Assembly: GCF_036346105.1 (NCBI RefSeq)
Contig: NZ_CP107811.1
Coordinates: 5,909,501-5,973,500 of the forward strand
Direction of reading: 5' to 3'
Length of the DNA: 64,000 bases
Source: Streptomyces sp. NBC_00539
GTDB taxonomy: Bacteria > Actinomycetota > Actinomycetes > Streptomycetales > Streptomycetaceae
The position numbers and the translations under genes were made by a program. Below the pieces are notes generated by a model, which was not told the origin of the DNA, made no database searches, and worked only from the letters and a program-made list of their open reading frames with translations. Below are positions 9,701-17,378 of this stretch, one piece after another (within the stretch, counting starts at the first letter, position 1; each line of letters starts with the position of its first letter).

Positions 9701-9797
9701 CGCCGACCTGCGGACCCGGGTCCAGGCCCAGCTGGAGGTCGTCAAGCAGCGCGGCGGCTCGGTGGTGCGCCACCGGGTGGGGAGTCCGGCGGGCTGA
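6786..9797 (+). CDS. sbcC: Exonuclease SbcCD subunit C (Rad50/SMC-type ATPase)
   Basis: From ATG 6786 the product is 1003 residues, normal for an actinobacterial SbcC. Walker A is HGPTGAGKTSVLDAV near residue 38, with the Q-loop-like VVLLPQGEFAQFL near 155. Long Ala/Arg/Glu-rich coiled-coil arms flank a zinc hook CKVC near residue 520. The C-terminal lobe has the signature TLSGGETFFASLALALG and Walker B DTLFIDEGFGSLD. It partners SbcD in ATP-driven processing of DNA ends and hairpins. The frame is open upstream inside sbcD, but the overlapping ATGA start is supported by the typical N-terminus MRLHRLQVTAFGPF. Confidence 0.95.
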   Translation: MRLHRLQVTAFGPFAEPQEIDFDALSGAGIFLLHGPTGAGKTSVLDAVCFALYGAVPGSRLPHLTSLRSDHAAPGTATEVTLELTAGGRRLEITRRPEQDRPKKRGSGTTKDRAQSRLRERVDGVWQGLSRSHQEIGEEIEQLLGMSREQFCQVVLLPQGEFAQFLRAGAEARGRLLGRLFDTRRFAAVETLLAERRRAAEAKVRAGDEKVLGVAQRIAQAAGDSADLRGWPMPRHQPGEPGLADAVRAWAAVARCAARERLTVAEYALAAVESRYAAARRAAEEARELDRLQRRHAETARRAALLEAAAPERERVRALLDRARRGALVAPALELRGAAAAAHLTAAHAQTLALAELPPALAEAGAEQLAATEQRLREELGAVGAAQRAEQRSAGISRERATLDRESRDDEEQRQESAEWLARWEGTRAELAGRVEAAQQAATLAEQLAARLEPARLHLNAARRRDALAADAEVADAALLRLREESAAAREDWLELKEARLSGIAAELAAALVAGEPCKVCGSAEHPLPARPAPGHVDRAAEDAAHARFEQAEERRGAAERKLAAVREAEAEAAAAARDATTAELLALTSDLSARHAAAHADAAGLHTARERLARAEREYAARSADRLDAERRAAARASRREALDREQAALEAELALVRGDAPSVAARARVLEDRVRIVTAAAAALRRADATAARLKEADDQLADAAFKAGFDTTGAAADAVLPEYERTALQHRLDAWQAEEAMLADRHAEHDTTAAAALPPADPQGAEEYAAAAAAKLREAGSAVDAARVSCAELDRLSQRADQELRALGPLREEYDRVARLAGLTAGTSADNERKMRLESYVLAARLEQVAAAATVRLLRMSGGRYTLVHSDARAGGRGRSGLGLHVVDAWTGTERDTATLSGGETFFASLALALGLADVVTDEAGGMRLDTLFIDEGFGSLDDQALDEVLDVLDSLRERDRSVGIVSHVADLRTRVQAQLEVVKQRGGSVVRHRVGSPAG

Positions 9798-9833
9798 ACC
9801 GCTGCCCGCCGCCCGCTGCCCGCTGCCCACGCC

Positions 9834-10280
9834 TCACGGACTCAGCGGCCTGCGGGGGAGCGGAGAGGAGTAGACGATGCTGGTGGTGACCGGGCCGAGG
9901 CCGGAGATCCGGCCGGCGACCTCCTCCAGGTGCGACATCGAGCGTGCCGCGACCTTGAGGACGAAGCAGTCGTCACCGGTCACGTGGTGCGCCTCCAGGA
10001 TCTCGGGGGCCGCCTCCAACAGGTCGTGGAACGGCTTGTAGTTGCCGTGCGGGTAGCGCAGCCGGATCAGCGCGAGGATGGACTTGCCGAGCTTCTCCGG
10101 GTCCACCACGGCGGTGTAGCCGGTGATGACGCCGGCTTCCTCCAGCCGCCGCACGCGTTCGGTGACGGCGCTGGCGGACATCGAGACGGTACGGGCCAGA
10201 TCCGCGAAGCTGGCGCGACCGTCGGCCTGGAGGGCCTGCAAGATCCGCCAGTCGGTGGCGTCGGGGGAATGGTCGCTCAT
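9834..10280 (-). CDS. Lrp/AsnC family transcriptional regulator
   Basis: From ATG 10280 the product is 148 residues, the usual Lrp size. Residues 8-60 hold the winged helix-turn-helix (WRILQALQADGRASFADLARTV, SASAVTERVRRLEEAGVI). A RAM/AsnC ligand-binding domain covers about 70-140 (EILEAHHVTGDDCFVLKV). Such proteins form dimers and octamers and respond to amino acids. It is divergent from the rhodanese-like gene with 94 bp between starts, a common Lrp-target arrangement, so that gene is the likely target. Effector unknown. Confidence 0.9.
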   Translation of the reverse strand: MSDHSPDATDWRILQALQADGRASFADLARTVSMSASAVTERVRRLEEAGVITGYTAVVDPEKLGKSILALIRLRYPHGNYKPFHDLLEAAPEILEAHHVTGDDCFVLKVAARSMSHLEEVAGRISGLGPVTTSIVYSSPLPRRPLSP

Positions 10281-10361
10281 GGCGCCTGTATAGCAGGGGA
10301 TTCCCCGGTGGAACACGGGGAAGGCCGGGGAAATCCACTTCCGGGGCCTTCGGGTAGCTCG

Positions 10362-10377
10362 TAGATTCTGAGCCATG
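10362..10377 (+). promoter_or_regulatory. -10 element for leaderless rhodanese mRNA
   Basis: TAGATT at 10362-10367 is followed by 7 bases and ATG 10375. It lies in the Lrp/rhodanese divergent region, where Lrp would be expected to bind. Confidence 0.5.
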
Positions 10378-10911
10378 ACGACGACCCAGGTCCAGCCCAC
10401 CGCAACCGCAGCCCCTGCCTCCACTGCAGCCCCCGCCAACCCCGTGCTCCGGGTGCCCCCGGCCAGTCCGGCCGCGGCCGCCGCCTACTTCTCGGCGAGC
10501 CTCGCCTTCCACGCGGACGTGTCCGACGTCGCCGCCGCCTTCAAGACCCACCGGGAGCAGGGCGCCGAACTGGGCTTCCAGCTCATCGACTCCCGCTCCA
10601 CGCCCTCCTGGGACCAGGCCCGCGTGCCCGGTGCGATCCACCTGCCCACCGCGCTCATCCCCGAGCAGGCCGAGCGGCTCCTGGACAAGGACGTCCCGGT
10701 GGTGACGTACTGCTGGGGGCCCGGCTGCAACGGCGCCACCCGCTCCGCCCTGGCCCTCGCCGAACTGGGCTTCCGGGTCAAGGAGATGCTCGGCGGCATC
10801 GAGTACTGGATCCGCGAGGGCTTCGAGGTCGAGACCTGGCAGGGCAGCGAGCAGCGCGCCGTCGCCGACCCGCTGACCGCGCCGACCGACTCCGACGACT
10901 GCGGCTGCTGA
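10375..10911 (+). CDS. Rhodanese-like domain protein
   Basis: A 178-residue single-domain protein. After a Thr/Ala-rich N-terminus, the rhodanese fold runs from about residue 50 to 150: FQLIDSRSTPSWDQARVPGAIHLP, then the active-site segment VVTYCWGPGCNGATRSAL near 113-130. That loop contains two Cys residues, the first in the catalytic position. The Cys-x-x-x-x-Cys arrangement resembles thiosulfate sulfurtransferase-like proteins, but the substrate is unknown. It ends DDCGC. Probably controlled by the divergent Lrp protein, by inference from context. Confidence 0.85.
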   Translation: MTTTQVQPTATAAPASTAAPANPVLRVPPASPAAAAAYFSASLAFHADVSDVAAAFKTHREQGAELGFQLIDSRSTPSWDQARVPGAIHLPTALIPEQAERLLDKDVPVVTYCWGPGCNGATRSALALAELGFRVKEMLGGIEYWIREGFEVETWQGSEQRAVADPLTAPTDSDDCGC

Positions 10912-10979
10912 GACCGCCGACCGGGCTGAAACACCACGGCCGTTGACGCCGCAGCGGTGGCCGGACGGCCCCGAGCGGC

Positions 10980-11013
10980 GGGCCGCTCGCCCCACGGGGG
11001 AGGCGAGCGGCCC
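10980..11013. terminator. Bidirectional terminator hairpin
   Basis: Perfect 12-bp arms GGGCCGCTCGCC (10980-10991) and GGCGAGCGGCCC (11002-11013) with a 10-base loop, located between the ends of the convergent rhodanese and DUF885 genes. Confidence 0.75.
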
Positions 11014-11034
11014 GTCCGTACGGGCCGGCTCCGG

Positions 11035-12741
11035 TCAGAGCCTCGACAGCTCCTCCACCAGCGCGTCCAGGCCGAGCGAGCCCTGCGACAGCGCCGCCAT
11101 GTGCCACGCCTTCAGGTCGAAGGAGTCGCCGTGCGCGGCGCGCGCGTTGTCCCGGCCCAGCAGCCAGGCACGCTCGCCCAGCTTGTAGCCGATCGCCTGC
11201 CCCGGCATCGACAGGTAGCGCGTCAGCTCGCTCTCGATGAAGTCCGCCGGCCGGCCGCTGTGCAGGCCGAAGAACTCCTGCGCCAGCTCCACCGTCCAGC
11301 GCTCGCCCGGGTGGAACGGCGAGTCCGCCGGGATCTCCAGGCCCAGGTGCATGCCGATGTCCACGATGACCCGCGCGGCGCGCATCATCTGGCAGTCCAG
11401 GTAACCCAGCCGCTGCTCGGCGTCCCGCAGGTAGCCGAGTTCGTCCATCAGCCGCTCCGCGTACAGGGCCCAGCCCTCGCTGTTCGCGCTGACCATGCCG
11501 ACGCTCGCCTGGTAGCGGGAGAGCCGGTCCGCCACGTGCGTCCACTGGGCGAGCTGGAGGTGGTGGCCCGGAACCCCCTCGTGGTACCAGGTGGAGACCA
11601 GGTCGTACACCGGGAACCGGGTCTGGCCCATGGTCGGCAGCCAGGTGCGTCCCGGGCGCGAGAAGTCCTCGGAGGGGCTGGTGTAGTACGGAGCCGCCGC
11701 GCCGCCCGAAGGGGCGATCATGGACTCCACCTTCTTGACCCGCTCGGCGAGTTCGAAGTGGGTTCCGTCGAGGTTCTCGATGGCCTCGTCCATGATGCCC
11801 TGGAGCCAGGCCTGCACCTCCTCGACGCCCTCGATGTGGGTGCCGTGCTCGTCGAGGTGCTTGAGGGCCTCCCAGGGGCCGGCGCCCGGAAGGATCTTGG
11901 CCGCCTCCGCCTTCATCTCGGCCAGCAACCGGTGGAACTCCGCCCAGCCGTACGCGTAGGCCTCGTCCAGGTCCAGGTCGGCGCCGTTGAAGTAGCGCGC
12001 CCAGCGGGCGTAGCGCTCGCGGCCCACGGTGTCCGGGCGGCCCTCCACGGACGGGGCGTACACGTCGCGCATCCAGTCGCGCAGCTCCATGACGGCGGCG
12101 GTGGCCCCGGCCGCGGCCTTGTCCAGCTCGGCGCGCCGGGTCTCGGGGCCGGCGGTGACGAAGTCACCGAAGAAGTCCCGCTCGCCGTCGGTGTCCTGGC
12201 CCGCCCAGGTGGTGAGCTGGCCGACGAAGGTGGCGGTCGCGCGGGGGCCGGCGTACAGACCGCGCTCCAGGCCGAGCGCCAGGCTCTCGCGGTAGCCGGC
12301 GAAGGCCTCGGGAACCGCGCGCAGGCGCTGGGCGATCGCGGCCCAGTCCTCGTCGGTCTCGGCCGGGGTCAGGGTGAAGACCTCGCGGACCTCGTGCGCC
12401 GGGGAGTGGATGTTGCTGACCGTGCACAGGTCCTCGTCGGCCTCGTATACGGCGAGCTCCGCCGTCAGGCGCTCGCGCAGCAGGCGGCCGCAGCGCCGCT
12501 CGGCTTCGGAGTCCGCGCCGGGCAGCCGCTCGGCGGCGTCGAGCCGCGCGAGGGTGGCGCGGGCGAGGTCGGCGACGGCCGCGCGGCCGGCCGGGGAGTA
12601 GTCCGGGAGCTTGCCGGAGCTGGCGGTGACCCCGAGGTAGGTGCCGATGACCGGGTTGAGGGCGATCAGGTCGTCTACGTACGCGTCTGCGACCTGGCGG
12701 GGAAGCCTGGTGGCGCTGTCACTGTGGAGGGTGTCTGACAT
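11035..12741 (-). CDS. DUF885 family protein (M2/M32-like metallopeptidase fold)
   Basis: A 568-residue protein starting MSDTLHSDSATRLPRQVADAYVDDL at ATG 12741. A mainly helical architecture and a TWYHEGVPGHHLQL motif near residue 385 (HExxxH plus a following His) are the marks of DUF885, whose fold is related to zinc peptidases. No signal peptide is seen, so it should be cytoplasmic. Substrate unknown; the peptidase role is inferred from the family motif. Length is standard. The frame is open 12 codons further upstream, but that segment (GGPPYEDGR) looks non-coding. Confidence 0.85.
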   Translation of the reverse strand: MSDTLHSDSATRLPRQVADAYVDDLIALNPVIGTYLGVTASSGKLPDYSPAGRAAVADLARATLARLDAAERLPGADSEAERRCGRLLRERLTAELAVYEADEDLCTVSNIHSPAHEVREVFTLTPAETDEDWAAIAQRLRAVPEAFAGYRESLALGLERGLYAGPRATATFVGQLTTWAGQDTDGERDFFGDFVTAGPETRRAELDKAAAGATAAVMELRDWMRDVYAPSVEGRPDTVGRERYARWARYFNGADLDLDEAYAYGWAEFHRLLAEMKAEAAKILPGAGPWEALKHLDEHGTHIEGVEEVQAWLQGIMDEAIENLDGTHFELAERVKKVESMIAPSGGAAAPYYTSPSEDFSRPGRTWLPTMGQTRFPVYDLVSTWYHEGVPGHHLQLAQWTHVADRLSRYQASVGMVSANSEGWALYAERLMDELGYLRDAEQRLGYLDCQMMRAARVIVDIGMHLGLEIPADSPFHPGERWTVELAQEFFGLHSGRPADFIESELTRYLSMPGQAIGYKLGERAWLLGRDNARAAHGDSFDLKAWHMAALSQGSLGLDALVEELSRL

Positions 12742-12819
12742 GCGGCCATCTTCGTACGGGGGACCTCCCCGCGTCATCAGCGTTCGCTCTGGGCCTGCTT
12801 ACGGGGGAAGGCGGACCGA

Positions 12820-12849
12820 AGGCGGACCCGGGTTGCCGAGGGTCCGCCT
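12820..12849 (-). terminator. Terminator hairpin of the ACT-GNAT gene
   Basis: Arms AGGCGGACCC and GGGTCCGCCT, 10 bp each, with a 10-base loop, lie just past the stop of the minus-strand ACT-GNAT gene and upstream of the DUF885 gene. Confidence 0.65.
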
Positions 12850-12871
12850 CCACGCGGTGCCGCGCCGCCGC

Positions 12872-14320
12872 TCAGCCCCGGTGGCGCGTCTCGTACGCGG
12901 GCCGCTCGCGCGGGACTTCGTACGGGAGCCGGGAGGTGACCGGTGTCGCGTCCAGCCGCGCCGTGATCACCAGGGTGCCCTCCTCGATCTGGTAGTCGAG
13001 GGGCAGGCCGAGGCCGCGCATCGCGGCGACCATGCCGGTGTTGGCGGCCTGGGTGACGGCGTACACGCTGTCGCAGCCGGCTTCGACGGCCATGGCGATG
13101 AGGCGGCGCAGCAGCTCGGAACCGATGCCCCGGCGTTGCCAGTCGTCCTCGATGAGCAGCGCCACCTCGGTCTCGTCACCGTCCCACAGCAGGTGGCCGA
13201 GGGCGACGAGCTTGCCGGACGCGGTGGTGGCGGCGAGGGTACGGCCGAAGCGGGGGCTCAGCAGGTGCCCCAGGTAGCGGTCGGCGTCGGCGACCGGGCC
13301 GTGGTAGCGCAGGCCCAGCGTCCGCTCGGAGCAGCGGTCGTGCATGGCGCGGGCGGCGGCCCGGTCGGAGCCGTCGGCACGGCGCACGGTGATCTCGTTG
13401 CCCTCGGGCAGCGTCAGTACGTCCTGGCTGCGCGGTACGCGCGGGCCCAGGCGCGCGTCGAGTTCGACGAGGGCCCGGGCTCGGGCGAACTCGGTGGGGG
13501 TGAAGGGCAGGTAGGGGCGTTCGACGGTGATGGCCCCGCCCGACGGGTCGCGCAGCCGCATCACCGTCGCCTCCAGGACCCCCTCGACCGGGGCGTCGGC
13601 GCCCGCGTTGGGGCGGCCGGAGAGGGTGGTCGCGGGGATGGAGTGGATGGTGCAGCGACCGAGCAGCTGGCGCAGGGCCAGGGGGAGTTCGGCGGCGTCC
13701 AGGGCGGTGCGGGTGGCGAGGCCCAGTACCCGGGTCGGGGTGTCGACCAGGTCGTGGGCGTCGGCGCGCTCGATCCAGGTACTGCGGCCGCCCGCGCCGG
13801 CGATGGCCCGGGTCAGGTCGGCGGAGGGCAGCTCCTGAGGGGCGCGGAGCAGGAACTCGTCGACGGTGCCGCCTTCGGGCAGCGGGTGGGTCTGGAGGGT
13901 GAGGATGTCCACGCCGTTGTGGGCGAGGGCCGAGCAGAGCGCGGCCAGGCTGCCGGGCTCGTCCCGTACCGTCGTGCGCATCCGCCACAGGGCGGCCGCG
14001 GTCGTGGTGGCCGTCGTGGCCGTGGTCCTCGTCGTCGTGGTGGCGGGCGTCGCGGTCTTGCCGCCCGGGTCGGGGTGGGCCGGGTCCGGCGGCGGCGCGT
14101 GGCTGTGGCGGCGTGCCCACCAGGTGTGGAACGCCGCTGTGACCAGCAGTGCGACGGCCGAGGCCACCAGCAGGACGGGGCCCCTGGGGCCGTGGGCGAC
14201 GAGGTTGGCGATGCCGTCGGCGACCGCGACGGCGCAGAACAGGGCGGCGAGTTCGACGAGGTCACGGCGCCAGTGGTGGCGGTGGGGACGCTGGGCGGAG
14301 GCGGGGTTACGGTCAGTCAT
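12872..14320 (-). CDS. Membrane-anchored ACT-GNAT acetyltransferase
   Basis: From ATG 14320 the product is 482 residues with an unusual domain order. A His/Arg-rich N-terminus is followed by two hydrophobic segments at about residues 20-43 and 48-66. Next comes a Pro-rich and then Thr-rich linker (68-110) encoded by imperfect ACC repeats. An ACT domain follows (about 112-185, RTTVRDEPGSLAALCSALA and VDILTLQTHP). A poorly matched middle precedes a GNAT domain (about 310-470), whose acetyl-CoA loop is DDWQRRGIGSELLRRL. Actinobacterial ACT-GNAT proteins are known amino-acid-responsive protein lysine acetyltransferases; here the membrane anchor is extra. Regulation of a membrane-associated target is speculation. 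Confidence 0.8.
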   Translation of the reverse strand: MTDRNPASAQRPHRHHWRRDLVELAALFCAVAVADGIANLVAHGPRGPVLLVASAVALLVTAAFHTWWARRHSHAPPPDPAHPDPGGKTATPATTTTRTTATTATTTAAALWRMRTTVRDEPGSLAALCSALAHNGVDILTLQTHPLPEGGTVDEFLLRAPQELPSADLTRAIAGAGGRSTWIERADAHDLVDTPTRVLGLATRTALDAAELPLALRQLLGRCTIHSIPATTLSGRPNAGADAPVEGVLEATVMRLRDPSGGAITVERPYLPFTPTEFARARALVELDARLGPRVPRSQDVLTLPEGNEITVRRADGSDRAAARAMHDRCSERTLGLRYHGPVADADRYLGHLLSPRFGRTLAATTASGKLVALGHLLWDGDETEVALLIEDDWQRRGIGSELLRRLIAMAVEAGCDSVYAVTQAANTGMVAAMRGLGLPLDYQIEEGTLVITARLDATPVTSRLPYEVPRERPAYETRHRG

Positions 14321-14448
14321 GCACACCACTGTGGCGCAGGGGTGTTGCGTGATCACGAACGATCTGTGACCGACTGGTTAAGTGTCGATCCGGTGGATCT
14401 GGCCCCCATGGCTGGTTTGGCCGGTTCGGGTGAGCTGCCCGTTTGGGG

Positions 14449-14500
14449 TCGGTTTCCCGGGCTGGTTTCCCGGGCTGGCTTCCCGAGTCGGTTTCCCGGG
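14449..14500. repeat. Four tandem 13-bp repeats, TCGGTTTCCCGGG type
   Basis: Units at 14449-14461, 14462-14474, 14475-14487 and 14488-14500 read TCGGTTTCCCGGG, CTGGTTTCCCGGG, CTGGCTTCCCGAG and TCGGTTTCCCGGG. They lie 130-180 bp upstream of the ACT-GNAT start and just past the phoD stop. Either an expanded minisatellite or a cluster of protein-binding sites. Confidence 0.75.
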
Positions 14501-14564
14501 CCGGGGCCGGTGCCGGCGCGGCTGTCCCGGCCCGGGCCGTGGTGCCCGTCGTGGGTGCGGGCCG

Positions 14565-16163
14565 CTACGACTGTCCCACGCGCCCCGGCTGGAGGGTCGT
14601 GGTGAAGAGTACGCCGCCTCCCTGGCGGCGCAAGCGGACGGTGAGCTCGCCGCTGCCCCCGTCGATCGACACCTCTCCGTAATACGGGGGGTTCTCCGCC
14701 GGCGACATGTTGGCGATAGGCGCGGACTGGACGTACGCCGTCCGCGGGCCGAAGGTGGCGTCGAGCCGGCCGGCCGGGAAGCCGCCGGCGCCGATGGGGC
14801 CCGAGACGAACTCCCAGAACGGCGCGAAGTCGGTGAATGCGGCCCGCTCCGGCGCGTAGTGGTTCGCGGCCGTGTAGTGGACGTCGGCGGTGAGCCACAG
14901 GGTGCCGGTGATGCGCTGGTGCTTGATGTGGCGCAGGAGTTCGGCGATCTGGAGCTCACGCCCGAGCGGTGCGCCCGGATCGCCCTGCGCGACCGCCTCG
15001 AAGTTCGCGGCGCCGTCGGGGACGACGATGCCCAGCGGCATGTCGGCGGCGATGACCTTCCAAGTGGCGCGGGAGCGGGACAGCTCGCGCTTGAGCCAGG
15101 CCAGCTGCTCCGCACCGAGGATGCCGATGGGATCCTCGGTCTGCGTGCCGGGGGAGTTGGCGTCACGGTACGTGCGCATGTCCAGGACGAACACGTCGAG
15201 CAGCGGGCCGTACCGCATCACCCGGTACATCCGGCCCTCGGCGCGGCCGCCGCGCAGGTCGGTGACGGGGAAGTACTCACCGAAGGCCTGCCGGGCCCGC
15301 CCGGAGAGGGTGTCGACGTCCTTGACGGTGTAGCGGGGGTCCTCGATGAGCTGGCCCGGGTACCAGTTGTTGCGCACCTCGTGGTCGTCCCACTGGGCGA
15401 GCACCGGCACCTGGGCGTTGAACTGCCTGAGGTTGTGATCGAGCAGGTTGTAGCGGAAGTTCCCGCGGAACTCGGCCAGTGTCTCGGCGACCTTGTCCTT
15501 CTCCGCGGTGGTGACGTTGCGCCACACACTGCCGTCGGGGCGGGTGACGGAGGCCTGGATCGGGCCGTCCGCGTAGATGGTGTCACCGCTGAACAGGAAG
15601 AAGTCCGGGTCGCGCAGCCGCATCTCCTCGAAGACCCGGTACCCGCCGAGGTCGGGATTGATGCCCCAGCCCTGGCCGGCGAGGTCCCCGGACCACAGGA
15701 AGCGCACGTCGTCGCGGCGTGAGACGGGTGTGGTGCGGAAGGTGCCGCGGACCGGCTCGCTCGTGCGGCGCGGGTCGGCGGGGTCGGCGAGCAGCACGCG
15801 GTAGCGGATCTGGCGTCCGGGAGGCAGGTCGCGCAGCGAGGTGGTGCCGGTGAAGTCGGTGCCGGGCCCGAGGAAGGGGCCGTCGTGGCGGCGCACGCCG
15901 TAGCGGAACGATTCGCTCGGGGACGTCTCGACGTACATCCGGGCGGGGCGGTCGGAGCGCGTCCAGACGGTCGCGGAGTGGGCGGTGACCTCGCCGGACT
16001 GGGTGCCCCAGAGCGCGCTCGGCCGACCGGACAGGGCGAGGGCCGGTGCCTTGCGGGCGGCGGCGAACGCCGGTGCGGCGAGCGCGCCGGACAGGGCGAG
16101 GCCGGCCGGGACGGCGAGTGAACTGCCGAGCAGGGACCGTCGGGTGTGCGGCGTGGGTGCCAT
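14565..16163 (-). CDS. phoD: Secreted alkaline phosphatase D (PhoD)
   Basis: A 532-residue protein from ATG 16163. The Tat signal TRRSLLGSS (R8 R9) and an AFAAA cleavage region match PhoD enzymes, which fold and take up metal in the cytoplasm before Tat export. A PhoD N-terminal beta domain is followed by the metallophosphatase domain, with FLWSGDLAGQGWG, FLFSGDTIYADG, QWDDHEVRNNWYPG and, near the end, TADVHYTAANHYAP. PhoD enzymes hydrolyse phosphomonoesters and diesters outside the cell when phosphate is scarce. I did not identify a clear PHO box. The frame extends far upstream but the Tat signal fixes the start. Confidence 0.93.
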   Translation of the reverse strand: MAPTPHTRRSLLGSSLAVPAGLALSGALAAPAFAAARKAPALALSGRPSALWGTQSGEVTAHSATVWTRSDRPARMYVETSPSESFRYGVRRHDGPFLGPGTDFTGTTSLRDLPPGRQIRYRVLLADPADPRRTSEPVRGTFRTTPVSRRDDVRFLWSGDLAGQGWGINPDLGGYRVFEEMRLRDPDFFLFSGDTIYADGPIQASVTRPDGSVWRNVTTAEKDKVAETLAEFRGNFRYNLLDHNLRQFNAQVPVLAQWDDHEVRNNWYPGQLIEDPRYTVKDVDTLSGRARQAFGEYFPVTDLRGGRAEGRMYRVMRYGPLLDVFVLDMRTYRDANSPGTQTEDPIGILGAEQLAWLKRELSRSRATWKVIAADMPLGIVVPDGAANFEAVAQGDPGAPLGRELQIAELLRHIKHQRITGTLWLTADVHYTAANHYAPERAAFTDFAPFWEFVSGPIGAGGFPAGRLDATFGPRTAYVQSAPIANMSPAENPPYYGEVSIDGGSGELTVRLRRQGGGVLFTTTLQPGRVGQS

Positions 16164-16191
16164 GGTGCGTCTCCAGGGACCGGCGGGGGGT

Positions 16192-16224
16192 GGGCCGGAC
16201 CAGTGTGCCGACGCACACCGGCCC
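16192..16224 (-). terminator. Likely terminator of the alpha/beta hydrolase gene
   Basis: An inner stem GTGTGC / GCACAC with a CGAC loop is extended by outer arms GGGCCG / CGGCCC, with a 5-base bulge. It lies just past the hydrolase stop and upstream of phoD. Confidence 0.45.
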
Positions 16225-16261
16225 GGCCGCGTCGCCCACGCGAACCGCGGGTGAACACCCG

Positions 16262-17128
16262 TCAGCCGATCACCGCTTCCGCGGGCACGGGGGAGGCGGT
16301 TCGCGCCGTGTCGAGGATGACCCGGGCGACGAGTGCCGGATCGTCGTTCATCGGGACGTGGCCGCATCCGGGCAGCCGGACCAGGCGGGCGCCGGGGATG
16401 GCCTGCTTCGCGCGGACGCCCTGGCGGCGCAGGAGCAGCCGGTCGCGGTCGCCCCAGGCGATGGTGACGGGCAATCCGGGCAGGTCGACGGTGAACCGGA
16501 CGGAGACGCCCGCCGCCAGCGTCTCGTCGAAGCCGGTGGCCCCGCGCAGGGCCAGCGTCTCGGCGACCACGGCCTCGGGGGAACGGCGCGCCGGGCGGGC
16601 GTAGATGCTGCCGGTGAGCGCCGCCCGGCCCGGGGCGGTGAGGGAGAGCCGCTCCAGCGCGGGGCGGGGCAGCGCCCGGGCTCCGGTGCGCATGGCGCGC
16701 AGGGCGGTGAAGGCGTAACGGCGCTCGGCCGGCGACCAGAATCCGGCGGGGGACAGGGCGGTGACCGAGCGGACGAGGCCGCCGCGGGCCATTTCGAGCG
16801 CGAGCAGACCGCCGAGTGAGTTCCCTGCGACGTGCGGGCGCTCGACGCCGAGCGCGGAGCAGAGGGCGCCGAGGGCCGGGGCGACGGTGGCCAGGTCGTA
16901 GGGGACGCCGTGGGGCAGCGGGCCCGAGAGGCCGAAGCCGGGCAGGTCGATGGCGATGACGTCGTGTTCGGCGGCCAGGACGTCGGTCACCGGATGCCAG
17001 GCCTGATGGTGGTGGCCGATGCCGTGCAGGAGGAGAAGCGGTTCGCCGGCGCCCTTGCGCTCGTAGGCGACGGTGGCGGTGCGCGGGCCGTGCGGCGAAT
17101 CGATGGGGAAGGAGACCGTGGCGGTCAT
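16262..17128 (-). CDS. Alpha/beta hydrolase
   Basis: A 288-residue soluble alpha/beta hydrolase. The oxyanion segment LLLLHGIGHHHQAWHP, the nucleophile elbow GNSLGG (Ser near residue 105), the acid in IAWGDRDRLL and the catalytic His in GCGHVPMNDDP are all in order, so the triad is complete. The start ATG 17128 has a GAGGAGC ribosome site 4 bases upstream. Substrate unknown. A palindrome upstream (17177-17190) resembles TetR-type operators, but no tetR gene is adjacent. Confidence 0.88.
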   Translation of the reverse strand: MTATVSFPIDSPHGPRTATVAYERKGAGEPLLLLHGIGHHHQAWHPVTDVLAAEHDVIAIDLPGFGLSGPLPHGVPYDLATVAPALGALCSALGVERPHVAGNSLGGLLALEMARGGLVRSVTALSPAGFWSPAERRYAFTALRAMRTGARALPRPALERLSLTAPGRAALTGSIYARPARRSPEAVVAETLALRGATGFDETLAAGVSVRFTVDLPGLPVTIAWGDRDRLLLRRQGVRAKQAIPGARLVRLPGCGHVPMNDDPALVARVILDTARTASPVPAEAVIG

Positions 17129-17176
17129 GCTGCTCCTCGTCGGGTGGACGCGTGTGAGACAGGCTGTCAGTAATGA

Positions 17177-17190
17177 CTACCGCTCAGTAG
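17177..17190. promoter_or_regulatory. TetR-type operator candidate upstream of the hydrolase
   Basis: CTACCGCTCAGTAG is an inverted repeat with 4-bp arms around 6 bases, similar to the TACNGNTCNGTA sites of many actinobacterial TetR repressors. It lies about 50 bp upstream of the hydrolase start. The regulator is not in the neighbourhood. Confidence 0.4.
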
Positions 17191-17342
17191 GTGCCGAGGG
17201 CAAGGCGCCGCGGCGCGCTCTTCCCCTCACGCCACCTCGCGAGCGCACACGTCACGCGCCCGGCGCTCCGGGAGGAACATCATGTGAACGGCTTACTACA
17301 TATGCGCCACATACGCCCGATCTGCCCGGGGTAGCGGCGAGC

Positions 17343-17378
17343 ATTGGTCTTGACCAAGGTGGTGCGCCGTCCTATCGT
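17343..17378 (+). promoter_or_regulatory. gntR promoter with DasR/HutC-type operator
   Basis: ATTGGTCTTGACCAAG (17343-17358) contains TTGGTC-TT-GACCAA and agrees at 12 of 16 positions with the known DasR element ACTGGTCTAGACCAGT. Its right half supplies a -35 box TTGACC (17350-17355), followed after 17 bases by TATCGT (17373-17378). This is a clear vegetative-type promoter, so a bound GntR protein would block RNA polymerase. The start codon follows about 100 bp downstream. Confidence 0.7.

Noticed and set aside
14449-14500. Tandem 13-bp repeats considered as a replication origin iteron set
   Set aside because: No DnaA boxes, replication gene or AT-rich unwinding region nearby.
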